Assembly (NCBI RefSeq): GCF_005063415.1
Contig: NZ_SUEG01000005.1
Span: 31,916-95,915 of the forward strand
From: Mesorhizobium sp.
GTDB taxonomy: Bacteria; Pseudomonadota; Alphaproteobacteria; Rhizobiales; Rhizobiaceae
Direction of reading: 5' to 3'
Length of the DNA stretch: 64,000 nt
The notes under the pieces: generated by a model
Seen by the model: the letters and a program-made list of their open reading frames with translations, nothing else
Database searches by the model: none
Told to the model about the DNA's origin: nothing
Position numbers and translations under genes: made by a program
Shown here: piece by piece, positions 47,751-55,838 of the stretch
How positions within the stretch are numbered: position 1 is the stretch's first letter
How the letters are laid out: each line of letters opens with the position of its first letter

Positions 47751-47995
47751 CTAATCAGAAGGCGTAAGGACCCCTTCCTCCTTGGCAGCAGCTTCGAAGG
47801 CCTTACGAGCCTCCTCAGGGTCACCCGGTCTTCCATTGTGTCGACGCACACTTGCACAGCCTTCCGCCACTTAGGTCCCATGTTGGTCCACTTCAGGAGT
47901 TCCTCAGCGGCACCTTCGACACTGTTGCACCCGTAGGTCATCCCAGGTCGGTCGGTCTTGACGTACACCGGAGGGGAGAACCAATGGGTCGCCAT
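47751..47995 (-). pseudogene. DUF982 family gene, frameshifted near the end
   Basis: The start MATHWFSPPVYVKTDRPGMT and the core AAEELLKWTNMGPKWRKAVQ are well preserved. At about 47835 the frame shifts; the correct ending (GDPEEARKAFEAAAKEEGVL) continues in another frame to a stop at 47751. The unshifted frame runs on to 47669 as nonsense. It is closely related to the intact copy at 48004-48249. Confidence 0.7.
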
Positions 47996-48003
47996 GACAC
48001 CGC

Positions 48004-48249
48004 CTACTCAGGGGAGAGGTACATCATGGCCTCCTTAGCGGCAGCCTCAAACGCCTTTCGTACCACGTGAAGGTCAACGGGATCGCCCTCCAAGGCTGAC
48101 AGGCAAAGGGTCACCGCCTTGTGCCAGCGAGGTCCTCTACGGGTCCACGTCTTTAGCTGCTCAAGGGCTGCCCTCGCGTTGTTGCAGCTATGCCTGTCAC
48201 CGGCTTCAGTCCTTACGAACACCGGGGGGACGAACCAATGGGTTGCCAT
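48004..48249 (-). CDS. DUF982 family protein, 81 aa
   Basis: The protein starts MATHWFVPPVFVRTEAGDRH, almost the same as its decayed neighbour, and carries the family core LEQLKTWTRRGPRWHKAVTL and the C-terminal VRKAFEAAAKEAMMYLSPE. It is soluble, about 81 residues, with no catalytic motif. It lies 8 bases before the start of the frameshifted copy, so the two came from a tandem duplication. Only this copy is intact. Confidence 0.8.
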   Translation of the reverse strand: MATHWFVPPVFVRTEAGDRHSCNNARAALEQLKTWTRRGPRWHKAVTLCLSALEGDPVDLHVVRKAFEAAAKEAMMYLSPE

Positions 48250-48267
48250 GAGGGGAATGTAGGGCGG

Positions 48268-48450
48268 CTATGGAGTTTCGTCGTCTCTGGCCTTCCCAAT
48301 CGCCTCAAGCAATGAAGCCAGGGTTGGTGTTAGCTCTGTTTCGACTGGCCCAAACAGGTTCTGTACATGACGACGATTGTCTTCGGTTCCGATCAACTCC
48401 CGAACGGCGTCTGCAAGGGACCTATGCCCAGTTTTGTCGCGCTTTTTCAT
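48268..48450 (-). CDS. Hypothetical small protein, 60 aa
   Basis: The frame opens at 48480, but the ATG at 48450 (MKKRDKTGHRSLADAVRELI) looks a better start. The protein is charged and helical, ending LLEAIGKARDDETP. It lies 18 bases upstream of the intact DUF982 gene on the same strand and might be cotranscribed with it. No family is recognised. Confidence 0.4.
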   Translation of the reverse strand: MKKRDKTGHRSLADAVRELIGTEDNRRHVQNLFGPVETELTPTLASLLEAIGKARDDETP

Positions 48451-48536
48451 GTCGGCCGAGGTTCCCCGCCTGTCGCGCAACTCGCAGGTCAGGGAATGGT
48501 TGCATTAGGCGTCAGGAATGTTTGTTAGAAGTGATG

Positions 48537-48875
48537 CTACCTTGGCTCGATTGGCGGACTGCACCGACCGTCGAAACACACGAACAGGCCCATGGCAGTT
48601 GCTGCCTCGACAATCGCCTCGGTTAGTTCGTCGTCAGATGCCAGCAAATAAGGCGCAGACTCCCGAACTTCGTCTAGTGCCGATTTGATCGAGACAGTGT
48701 CACGGCGGTTCGCCCTATTGATGATTGCGAGGATTACTTGCTCTAGAACTGGACTGAGTCTTTGCACGACGCTCGTCAGCCTCCCAGGGAGACGCCGAAG
48801 GGGATCATACTCTCGCCATGACCGGCAGCAATGGTGCGTAACAATCGTACAAAATTGGTCGGTGCTGCGCCGCAC
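48537..48875 (-). CDS. Hypothetical protein, 112 aa
   Basis: The C-terminal 75 residues look like a real domain: SPVLEQVILAIINRANRRDT, VSIKSALDEVRESAPYLLAS, then DDELTEAIVEAATAMGLFV and a cysteine pair. The first 35 residues are basic and less convincing, so the true start may be internal. The pattern of short helices recalls small rhizobial regulators of unknown function. No operon partner is clear. Confidence 0.45.
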   Translation of the reverse strand: MRRSTDQFCTIVTHHCCRSWREYDPLRRLPGRLTSVVQRLSPVLEQVILAIINRANRRDTVSIKSALDEVRESAPYLLASDDELTEAIVEAATAMGLFVCFDGRCSPPIEPR

Positions 48876-48959
48876 CGGTCAGGAATGTACGGATGGATTG
48901 CCAGGGAAGGGAACGAGCGCGCCGCCTCGGTGCAGCATGGCGTCATTCTACCGAACGCG

Positions 48960-49454
48960 GTCACCAAGGCCGCCAAGTCCAGCGGCGATGCTTGATCTCG
49001 CATTCCAGGATTCCTGCGGAGATCACCAGCGCGCTCGGCGACATGGGCCGCGGCACCTGGTCGGGCTCATGTCCGACAGTGGTGGCGGCAAAACATCGTT
49101 CAGCCTGCAGCAGTGTCGCTTCGCCGCCTCCCAGGGGCTCAAGAGCGCGTTCTTCTCGATCGAGATCACCGACGAGGAGGCTGCCCTGCAGGCGGCTGCT
49201 CAGCAGGCTCATATGTCGCTCGGCCGCATCGACGCCATCACGCTCAACAGCAAGGAAAACGCCGGTTCGACGGGCAAGGCAGATGCGGCCAGGCTGAGGC
49301 CGGTAACGTGAAGCTCGTGCGCGGCCGCTGGAACGAAACATCCCTCGACGAGGTCTGTTCGTTTGCGAATGGCCATGACGATCAGGTCGATGCCTCCCCC
49401 GATGCTCTGAACGAGCTCGCGCTTGGTTCGACCTTCACGCTCGACAAGGTCTGA
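48960..49454 (+). pseudogene. Phage gene remnants: P-loop ATPase and terminase tail
   Basis: A DnaB-like P-loop region (LVGLMSDSGGGKTSFSLQQC, then AFFSIEITDEEAALQAAAQQ) is followed in another frame by GNVKLVRGRWNETSLDEVCS, NGHDDQVDASPDALNELALG, the conserved C-terminus of large terminase subunits. Both pieces are truncated and joined, so a deletion inside a prophage is likely. No other phage genes are visible nearby. Confidence 0.6.
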
Positions 49455-49479
49455 CGGCAGGACTGACCTGGACTCGCTA

Positions 49480-49776
49480 TCAGTCAAAGTGCTCTGGTAA
49501 GGCCTTCAACTGGTCGGTGGTCATTTGTGTGACGGCATGCACGGTGCCGTCTTCGTCCCGCATGAAATCGAGCTGCGTTGCATATAATGCCACGCGCTTT
49601 GAGCCTATGCCGAGGAACCCACCAACATCGAAGACGACTTGGGCATGCTCGCCGGTTCCATGGATGTGGTCGACCGAACTGATTTCCTCATCGTCGGGAC
49701 CATAGATGGTCGCTCCTTCAATAACGTTAGGGCGCAGTTCAGCACTCGTGAGCCGTACGTGATCGGTGTGGTCCAT
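49480..49776 (-). CDS. PRC-barrel domain protein, 98 aa
   Basis: The protein MDHTDHVRLTSAELRPNVIE continues with VYGPDDEEISSVDH-like strands and HAQVVFDVGGFLGIGSKRVA, the PRC-barrel pattern seen in many short stress-induced rhizobial proteins. It is soluble and about the usual length. The ATG at 49776 follows GGAGA; the longer frame to 49911 is not needed. Upstream lies an EcfG-like promoter, so it is probably part of the general stress response with csbD and the DUF3606 gene. Confidence 0.85.
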   Translation of the reverse strand: MDHTDHVRLTSAELRPNVIEGATIYGPDDEEISSVDHIHGTGEHAQVVFDVGGFLGIGSKRVALYATQLDFMRDEDGTVHAVTQMTTDQLKALPEHFD

Positions 49777-49806
49777 TGTGGAGTCTCCTCTCCGTTGGAC
49801 TGAGGT

Positions 49807-49831
49807 AACCCCCGACAGGATCAACCGTTCC
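49807..49831 (-). promoter_or_regulatory. EcfG-like promoter of the PRC-barrel gene
   Basis: On the minus strand GGAAC (49831-49827), 16 bases, then GGTT (49810-49807). One mismatch to GGAAC-N16-CGTT. The -10 lies about 30 bases before the start codon. Confidence 0.45.
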
Positions 49832-50164
49832 GAACCGTCATTCAAAGGATAGGGCGTGGCGACAATATTCCCGTTTGCCAGGGACAGCCTTACCAATCTC
49901 GTCTCGCGCATGGGAGCGGGACAGGGCGTCGAGCAGAGCAGATACTATGGAGTGCCGCTCCTAAACCACCCAGCAACTGCTCAACGCGTACCGGGGAGCC
50001 TGGTTGCCGCCAAGCTCTGCTGTCTACCTGCGCCAAATACGCCGCCGCGCTACACGAAATGGTACAGGGTATCGAAAACATCGGCCAAGGCGTGAAGGAT
50101 GATCCGGTTTGGGGGCGTCGGTGGCGGTGGTTTCCCTTGCACCAAGTGCAACCACCGAAATAGG

Positions 50165-50392
50165 TCAGCCTGCCTGCTTGACCGCCTGAAAACGCGCCCG
50201 AGCCGCGATGAGCAGCACGCTCTCATCACTCATGCCACTCTGGAAAAGCCGGACAAGATCGGCTGCGAGCTTCTCAGCTGCCGGTGAGCCGGGCTCGACA
50301 TGCCCTTCCTCGCATATCTGGCTGAAAACGGATTTCAGGGCTTCCAAGTCGGTCGGGTAAAGGGCAGGGTCAATGCTCATGCGATCAATCAT
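50165..50392 (-). CDS. Hypothetical protein, 75 aa
   Basis: The frame starts at 50440, but the ATG at 50392 (MIDRMSIDPALYPTDLEALK) has GAGGAGG upstream and gives a compact helical protein ending MSDESVLLIAARARFQAV. The pattern resembles small proteins found widely in rhizobia, of unknown role. No membrane segment or cysteine cluster is present. It stands alone. Confidence 0.55.
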   Translation of the reverse strand: MIDRMSIDPALYPTDLEALKSVFSQICEEGHVEPGSPAAEKLAADLVRLFQSGMSDESVLLIAARARFQAVKQAG

Positions 50393-50633
50393 CTGGGGCC
50401 TCCTCAGCTGGCGACAGGTGAATGGAACGACAACGGACAATGACTCCGCTGGCCCAAGGAGTCATTTAAAAATTGACAATGCATTTCGCTCGGTACGGAT
50501 CGAACAATCCACAACTTGACTCACGAGAACGGTACATACACGCGGCGAATGGTGCAGCGATTTTTCGTTCGCCGTGGCTTGACTTGGCCATCTGATGATC
50601 TAACGAAAATGGAACATCCATTGGGGATCTGGG

Positions 50634-50959
50634 ATGCATTCTGGCATCGATATTTCGGGCATGCCGGTAGGCGATGAGGTCGACAGTTTCATTATCCTGC
50701 CACCGTTGGGACGTCGGTCCGAACCGGTCTTGCGCGAAGTCGACGCCTTCCTGAAGAGGTTTTTCCCCGAATACGACCTCTTCGCCAACGGCGACACGGA
50801 ACCTTTCCAAGGCGATTTCCAGATCCTACCGATCTGCGGCGTCGGTGGCGACGAGCCGGGCACCCTGCGCATTCTCAATCCCCCCGAGCAATCGGTGATG
50901 ATGGCATCGCCGCGGCGCTGAAGGGTTTCCGCCCCGGGCAGCCGCCGGCGCCGAACTAG
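50634..50959 (+). pseudogene. Hypothetical gene with probable frameshift at its end
   Basis: The frame from 50634 reads MHSGIDISGMPVGDEVDSFI and RFFPEYDLFANGDTEPFQGD, which looks like real coding sequence. It ends abruptly at 50921 with a basic tail. In the next frame the sequence continues sensibly as DDGIAAALKGFRPGQPPAPN to a stop at 50959, so a single-base change near 50890-50900 seems likely. The family is unknown. If the shift is not real, the gene is 50634-50921. Confidence 0.4.
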
Positions 50960-51009
50960 AGGGACGGTCGCGTCGCCGGGCTGTCTTTGCGCCCCGCCAT
51001 CAAAGACGA

Positions 51010-51035
51010 GGAACGCGACGGCTTTTCCGCTCGTT
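51010..51035 (+). promoter_or_regulatory. EcfG-consensus sequence immediately before the KTSC gene
   Basis: GGAAC (51010-51014), a 17-base spacer and CGTT (51032-51035) match the EcfG consensus. The -10 ends 8 bases before the ATG at 51044, so a transcript would be leaderless or nearly so. Confidence 0.4.
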
Positions 51036-51043
51036 GATTCCTT

Positions 51044-51240
51044 ATGCCCTCTACCTCGATTCGCAAAACGGAATACGATCCCGAGCGCAAGGTCCTTTCG
51101 GTGTGGTTCGTCGCCAGCGGCAAGCGGTACGAGTTCGAGGGAGTGCCGCCGGAGACCTTTGCGGCATTTAAAGCCGCGTTCGCGAAGGGCCGGAACTTAA
51201 CGACCACATTCGCAACCATTTCCGAACCGCCTGGTTGTGA
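51044..51240 (+). pseudogene. KTSC domain gene with a late frameshift
   Basis: The protein MPSTSIRKTEYDPERKVLSV followed by WFVASGKRYEFEGVPPETFA matches the KTSC family, 60-75 aa proteins thought to bind nucleic acid or act with lysyl-tRNA synthetase-like domains. After KGRN the expected end (NDHIRNHF) is found one frame away, ending at 51240. One lost base near 51197 explains this. In the unshifted frame the protein runs on for 200 unrelated residues to 51883. Confidence 0.7.
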
Positions 51241-51286
51241 GCGAAAGCGACCCGGGATGACCTTACCTGTCGGTGGCGAGATGGCG

Positions 51287-51712
51287 CTAAGTACGACCAG
51301 CCCTTGGGACCTCGTCCAGGAGATTTGGACCTTTACTCGCTGGCAACTGGCCGTCGGGAGTGAGCTTGTCCACTGCGTCGGGGAGTTCTCTTGTGAGCCG
51401 GTCGAGAAGCTCGTCGTGGGACAATCCGGTTTGCTCGGCCAGATCGTCCAACGTTTGCGGGTCGATTGCTTTCTCGACCTGTTCGCGCCGAACGGGTCGG
51501 TTGGATCCTTTTCCTACCCAAGAATCTACCTGATCGCCCGCACCCACATTTCTGAGACGGTCCAAGATGTCGCCGAGGCCGCCGGGGGAGCCAGCGCTAG
51601 CGTTGGGATCTGTCGATTTCCTGCCAGCGATCAACTCGCCGATCTTGTCCCTGTTCTTGTAGGCAAGCAGGCCAAGCAACGCTATGGCGACCTTTCCTAT
51701 GTCAAGGCTCAT
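51287..51712 (-). CDS. YidB-like (DUF937-type) protein, 141 aa
   Basis: From the ATG at 51712 (MSLDIGKVAIALLGLLAYKN) the protein carries a short hydrophobic N-terminal segment and a glycine-rich linker (SAGSPGGLGDILDRLRNVGA). The C-terminal part DSWVGKGSNRPVRREQVEKA with QTGLSHDELLDRLTRELP is the YidB/DUF937 signature. Function is unknown. The upstream 22 codons of the open frame lack family resemblance. A GGAGAT-type site precedes the chosen start. Confidence 0.8.
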   Translation of the reverse strand: MSLDIGKVAIALLGLLAYKNRDKIGELIAGRKSTDPNASAGSPGGLGDILDRLRNVGAGDQVDSWVGKGSNRPVRREQVEKAIDPQTLDDLAEQTGLSHDELLDRLTRELPDAVDKLTPDGQLPASKGPNLLDEVPRAGRT

Positions 51713-52008
51713 TTCGCATCTCCTTCCACAAGGCAAAGTCATGCGCTTTTGAAAGGTTCCACGATTCGGGTCTCCCACCGGAATTCCGGCCTAGCCCCGA
51801 ACCTGTCGTATATCAGCATCTGCGGAACTTTCGGCCCTTTCGCGTGCTGGTGCTTTGTACTCCGGCCAGACAGCAAATCGTGATCAGCTGTCGGGTCACA
51901 CTTGGCCCGTCGGCTTCGGTCGGCGGGCTTTTTGTTGTCTTGGGGTGGAACACCCGCCTGCGATACCACTATCCGCCCAGATCGGGCCACGCATAGGAGA
52001 GCGCCGCT

Positions 52009-52148
52009 TGGCCACCGAGAAGCAAAGACACGACAGAGAGCAGCGCACGTCAGATGCCGCACGGGCGCTGATCGACGACGCGCGCACGGCACAAGACGCA
52101 GAGACCGCTCGTCCGCATGAAGCCCAGGCTGACGCGCGTGAGAGATGA
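52009..52148 (+). CDS. Possible small charged protein, 46 aa
   Basis: From a TTG at 52009 the frame reads LATEKQRHDREQRTSDAARA and LIDDARTAQDAETARPHEAQ, a charged helix of plausible coding character preceded by AGGAGAG. It may be the start of a longer gene cut off by the decayed regulator to its right, or chance. Confidence 0.2.
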
Positions 52149-52430
52149 GAAGGGTGCAATCCATGACAGAGAGATGCATTCCGTGGAGATCGGGAAGATC
52201 TCCCGGAACAAAAAAAGACGTGATCTGCCGTTTGCCTTCGCCGGTCAGCTTGGTGGACCCCACCAGGCTGTCCAAGAACGACAAATGAATGGCTGGGTCG
52301 ATCTCCCTCGCGCAGAATGTCCTGGTGGGCCTGATAGTCCCTGTTCTGAATCGGAATGTTTTCCAATACGGCAATGTCTGACTGTGTGAGATCGGAGATG
52401 TTCTGGAGCCTGCGGATCAAAACGTTCGGG
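52140..52430 (-). pseudogene. Crp/Fnr-family regulator, N-terminal remnant
   Basis: The minus strand reads NISDLTQSDIAVLENIPIQN, then DILREGDRPSHSFVVL, the start of a Crp/Fnr effector domain. After a frameshift near 52250 it continues as LTGEGKRQITSFFVPGDLPD and LHLSVMDCTLL before resemblance ends. The DNA-binding half is absent. It is a different lineage from the regulator at 1.3-2.1 kb. Confidence 0.65.
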
Positions 52431-52614
52431 AAAGACGTGTGCCGAATTCGGTGACCAGATTGAGTTAGGTGCCGAATTTGCATCGGGCGCTAATGTTCCG
52501 ACGCCATCGGGCCGACTCGATCCTTCGCTCAGGCCCAGCGCCTCGCTCAATCGCGCAACTTTCTTGCCTCGCGCTCAAGTAGGCGATTTTGTATAATTCC
52601 CAAGGAGAAGAAAA

Positions 52615-54150
52615 ATGGCTGAGGACCATACCAAAGTGATCGGGCCAGACCTGGTCCAGGGCATCGCGTTCGCCGATCTTCCCGACGGTGGAAAGCTGGT
52701 CGGCCATTGCGGCAATGAGCAGGTGCTGCTGGTGCGCCGCGGGGCCGAGATCTTCGCCGTCGGGGCGACTTGCACACATTACGGCGGGCCGCTCGTCAAC
52801 GGTCTTGTGGTGGAAGACACGGTCCGGTGTCCGTGGCATCACGCGTGCTTTGATTTGCATACAGGCGAAGCCTTGCGAACGCCTGCCTTCAGTCCACTCG
52901 CGTGCTGGTCGGTGGAACAACGCGATGATCAGATATTCGTGGGCGAGAAGCGCAAACGGACTGCACCCAAGCCGCGCGATGGAGGCTCCGGCCCCGTTCC
53001 GGAGAAGATCGTCATCGTCGGCGGCGGCGCAGCCGGTTTCGCGGCGGCCGAAAAATTGCGGCGCGAACACTATCAAGGCAGTATCGTCATGCTCAGCAAT
53101 GATGAAGCACCGCCGGTTGATCGCCCCAACCTTTCCAAGGACTACCTCGCTGGCAAGGCACCGGAGGACTGGATTCCGTTGCGTGGCGAAAGCTTCTACT
53201 CAAAGAATAATATCGACCTGCGTCTTAATGCGAATGTCGCTCGGATCGACGTACGTTCTCGCGAGGTTGTACTCGCGGACGGGACCTCGACTCCTTACGA
53301 CAAGCTACTTCTTGCGACCGGGGCCGAACCGGTTCGCTTGACCATACCCGGGGCAGACCAGTCAAATGTTCACGCATTGCGCTCGTTCGCAGATTGCAAG
53401 GCGATCATTGAGCGAGCCACCGCGGCGCATATCGCTGTCGTGATTGGTGCCAGTTTCATTGGGCTGGAAGCTGCAGCGGCCCTGCGTTCGCGCAAGATCG
53501 AAGTTCATGTCGTGGCGCCCGATAAGCGGCCCATGGAGCGGGTCCTGGGTCCGCAAATGGGTGACTTCATCCGCACTATCCATGAGGAGAACGGCGTTGT
53601 TTTCCATCTTCAGGACACGGCGAGCAGCATCGATGGCAAAAAGGTGAAGCTCAGCAGCGGCGGCACGTTAGCTGCCGACTTCGTCGTCGCCGGCATAGGC
53701 GTGCGACCGCGGATCGGCCTCGCGGAAAAGGCCGGGCTCATCCTTGACCGCGGGGTTCTCGTGAACGCCTTTCTGGAGACGAGCGCACCAGACATATTCG
53801 CCGCCGGCGACATTGCGCGGTGGCCAGATCCTCACAGTGGCGAGAACATTCGGGTCGAGCACTGGGTGGTTGCAGAGAGGCAGGGGCAAGCTGCGGCGCT
53901 CAACATGCTCGGCCATCGTGAGAAATTCGAGGCCGTGCCATTCTTCTGGAGCCAGCATTACGATGTTCCCATCAACTATGTCGGTCACGCCGAGCGATGG
54001 GAGGAGATCGCGGTGGACGGCGACATTGCTGCCAAAGATTGCCTGCTCCGCTTCAAACGAGAAGGGCGCACGCTGGCTGTCGCCTCAATCTTTCGCGACG
54101 TTGAAAGTCTGGAGGCCGAGGTGGAAATGGAGCGCCAAATGACAAGCTAG
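52615..54150 (+). CDS. Rieske-containing FAD/NAD(P) oxidoreductase, 511 aa
   Basis: The N-terminal 105 residues form a Rieske [2Fe-2S] domain: CTHYGGPL (CxH) and CPWHHACFDL (CxxH). Next comes a two-dinucleotide-fold flavoprotein with VIVGGGAAGFAAAEKLRR for FAD, VVIGASFIGLEAAAALRSRK for NAD(P)H, and APDIFAAGDIARWPD. A C-terminal reductase domain follows (FFWSQHYDVPINYVGHAE). This matches the AIF-like/ferredoxin reductase group with fused Rieske domain. The electron acceptor is not known. AAGGAG precedes the ATG. It is a single-gene unit between decayed genes. Confidence 0.9.
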   Translation: MAEDHTKVIGPDLVQGIAFADLPDGGKLVGHCGNEQVLLVRRGAEIFAVGATCTHYGGPLVNGLVVEDTVRCPWHHACFDLHTGEALRTPAFSPLACWSVEQRDDQIFVGEKRKRTAPKPRDGGSGPVPEKIVIVGGGAAGFAAAEKLRREHYQGSIVMLSNDEAPPVDRPNLSKDYLAGKAPEDWIPLRGESFYSKNNIDLRLNANVARIDVRSREVVLADGTSTPYDKLLLATGAEPVRLTIPGADQSNVHALRSFADCKAIIERATAAHIAVVIGASFIGLEAAAALRSRKIEVHVVAPDKRPMERVLGPQMGDFIRTIHEENGVVFHLQDTASSIDGKKVKLSSGGTLAADFVVAGIGVRPRIGLAEKAGLILDRGVLVNAFLETSAPDIFAAGDIARWPDPHSGENIRVEHWVVAERQGQAAALNMLGHREKFEAVPFFWSQHYDVPINYVGHAERWEEIAVDGDIAAKDCLLRFKREGRTLAVASIFRDVESLEAEVEMERQMTS

Positions 54151-54717
54151 CAAGCAAGCCCCACACCCGGCCATACGGCCGACGAATCTCGTTCATGGCT
54201 TGGCCCATTTTTCGCTGCGCAGGCGGCATGTAAAGCGTGATCTTCTGCAGGACGATCACTCCGGTTTTGACGTGCGCTTGCCGCGAACGAAGCCAACGAC
54301 GGGTAGGCTTGGGGAACCATGGCGCACTGAAAAATAGGCGTTGTTAGATACCAGATGCTCAACCCTCTAGGCCCTCCACATTGTTTGGCGGACCTAGCGT
54401 CCGCGGCAGAAGCAGGATGGAGTAAGCGGGGCGTTTCCCTCAGTTGGGCTAGTCCAACGTGACCGGCCTTCAAAGACGCGGCAGGTGCTGTAGCGACTTC
54501 TTCAATCAGCTCCAATATCCGCCAACAAGACTGCTGCGTAGCCAGTGTTCGTCATCATCATTTTGCCGGACTTCCACAGCCCGGGACCTGAGCGGAATTT
54601 ACACCGTCGCGGTCGATTCGCCGATGCTCGCCAAGCCTCGACAATTGTTCTATGCTCTCCTTGGCACGGCATGGTCGTGATTGCGACACGCAAGGCTGTT
54701 GTCCTGTGGGGAGTTCA
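54151..54717. other. Intergenic stretch before the YceI-OmpA gene
   Basis: No supported gene is present. A short hairpin (GCGGAC-CTAGC-GTCCGC, about 54388-54404) is the only visible structure. The right end holds the GGGGAG ribosome-binding site of the next gene. Confidence 0.4.
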
Positions 54718-55827
54718 ATGTTCGAAGTCGTCGGAGACTGGTGGAAAACGGGCTCGAGAACCTGGTTCGCCCTAAACACCCTTGGCTTGATCGTCGCGCT
54801 ATCGGTGCTGTTGTTGCCTGGGCTGGAAAGCGCTAATGCACAGACGAACTGGACACTCGACCCGACGGCCTCCGTGCTCACCTATCAGTCGGTCAAGAAG
54901 AACACGATCGTCGAAACCAACAAGATCAGAAACATAGCCGGCACTCTTTCTTCGACGGGTGAGGCCAAGATCACCTTTGACCTCAACTCCGTCGACACGG
55001 GTGTCGACCTTCGCAATGTCCGCATGCGGTTCCTTTTCTTTGAGACATTCAAGTATCCGTTCGCCGAACTGACCGCAAAAGTGGACCCTGCCGCATTTGC
55101 CGACCTGGCGACCAAGCGAAGGGTGAAGGCAGTGCTGCCATTCCGCCTCAACCTGCACGGGGTCGACAAGGATCTCGAGGCCAATGTCGTCGTGACCATG
55201 ATCAGCGACAGCATGGTCTCCGTCGCTTCGGAGACGCCTGTTGCAGTGCATGTCGAGGACTTCGGACTGCTGCCGAATGTCGACAAACTGCAGCAGGCCG
55301 CCAATGTGACCAACATTGTTCCGACCGCCTCGGTATCGTTCGATTTCGTGTTCAACGCCGGCGGCAGCAAGCCCGCGGCCGTGCAGACAGTCGCGGCAAG
55401 TACTGCCGAGGTCGGACCCGTCGCCACTGATGCCGCGAAAGCGAACTTCAGCGACGAGGAGTGCCTCAACCGGTTCGCGGTGCTCTCCCGCACCGGGGCC
55501 ATCTACTTTCGGTCGGCGAGCGCGCGGCTCGACAACCAAAGCCGTCCGCTGCTGGCGGAGGTGGTTGGCGTGGTCGGCAAGTGCCCCGGCCTCAAGGTAG
55601 AGGTTTCCGGCCATACCGATTCCGATGGTTCGCCTGCCGCCAACAAGCTGCTGTCGGAGCGCAGGGCCGAGGCCGTTGCCGATGCCATCGTTGCCGCGGG
55701 TATTGCACGAACGCAGATCATGGCGACCGGGTATGGCGAGGAGCGGCCTGTTGCGGCTAACGATACGCCGAAGAACAAGGCGCTCAACCGGCGGATCGAG
55801 TTTTCCGCCACCAAGCTCGTCAACTGA
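54718..55827 (+). CDS. YceI domain - OmpA domain fusion protein, 369 aa
   Basis: A hydrophobic signal region (ALNTLGLIVALSVLLLPGLE, cleavage near ANA at residue 40) is followed by a YceI-type beta-barrel domain (about 43-210: NWTLDPTASVLTYQSVKKNT, FDLNSVDTGVDLRNVRMRFL). YceI domains bind long lipids. A C-terminal OmpA peptidoglycan-binding domain ends the protein (about 260-365: IYFRSASARLDNQSRPLLAE, VEVSGHTDSDGSPAANKLLS, NRRIEFS). The fusion is uncommon and suggests a periplasmic lipid-binding or sensing protein tied to the cell wall. I use the ATG at 54718 with GGGGAG upstream. The caspase gene follows after 11 bases and is surely cotranscribed. Confidence 0.9.
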   Translation: MFEVVGDWWKTGSRTWFALNTLGLIVALSVLLLPGLESANAQTNWTLDPTASVLTYQSVKKNTIVETNKIRNIAGTLSSTGEAKITFDLNSVDTGVDLRNVRMRFLFFETFKYPFAELTAKVDPAAFADLATKRRVKAVLPFRLNLHGVDKDLEANVVVTMISDSMVSVASETPVAVHVEDFGLLPNVDKLQQAANVTNIVPTASVSFDFVFNAGGSKPAAVQTVAASTAEVGPVATDAAKANFSDEECLNRFAVLSRTGAIYFRSASARLDNQSRPLLAEVVGVVGKCPGLKVEVSGHTDSDGSPAANKLLSERRAEAVADAIVAAGIARTQIMATGYGEERPVAANDTPKNKALNRRIEFSATKLVN

Positions 55828-55838
55828 GGAAGGACCTC

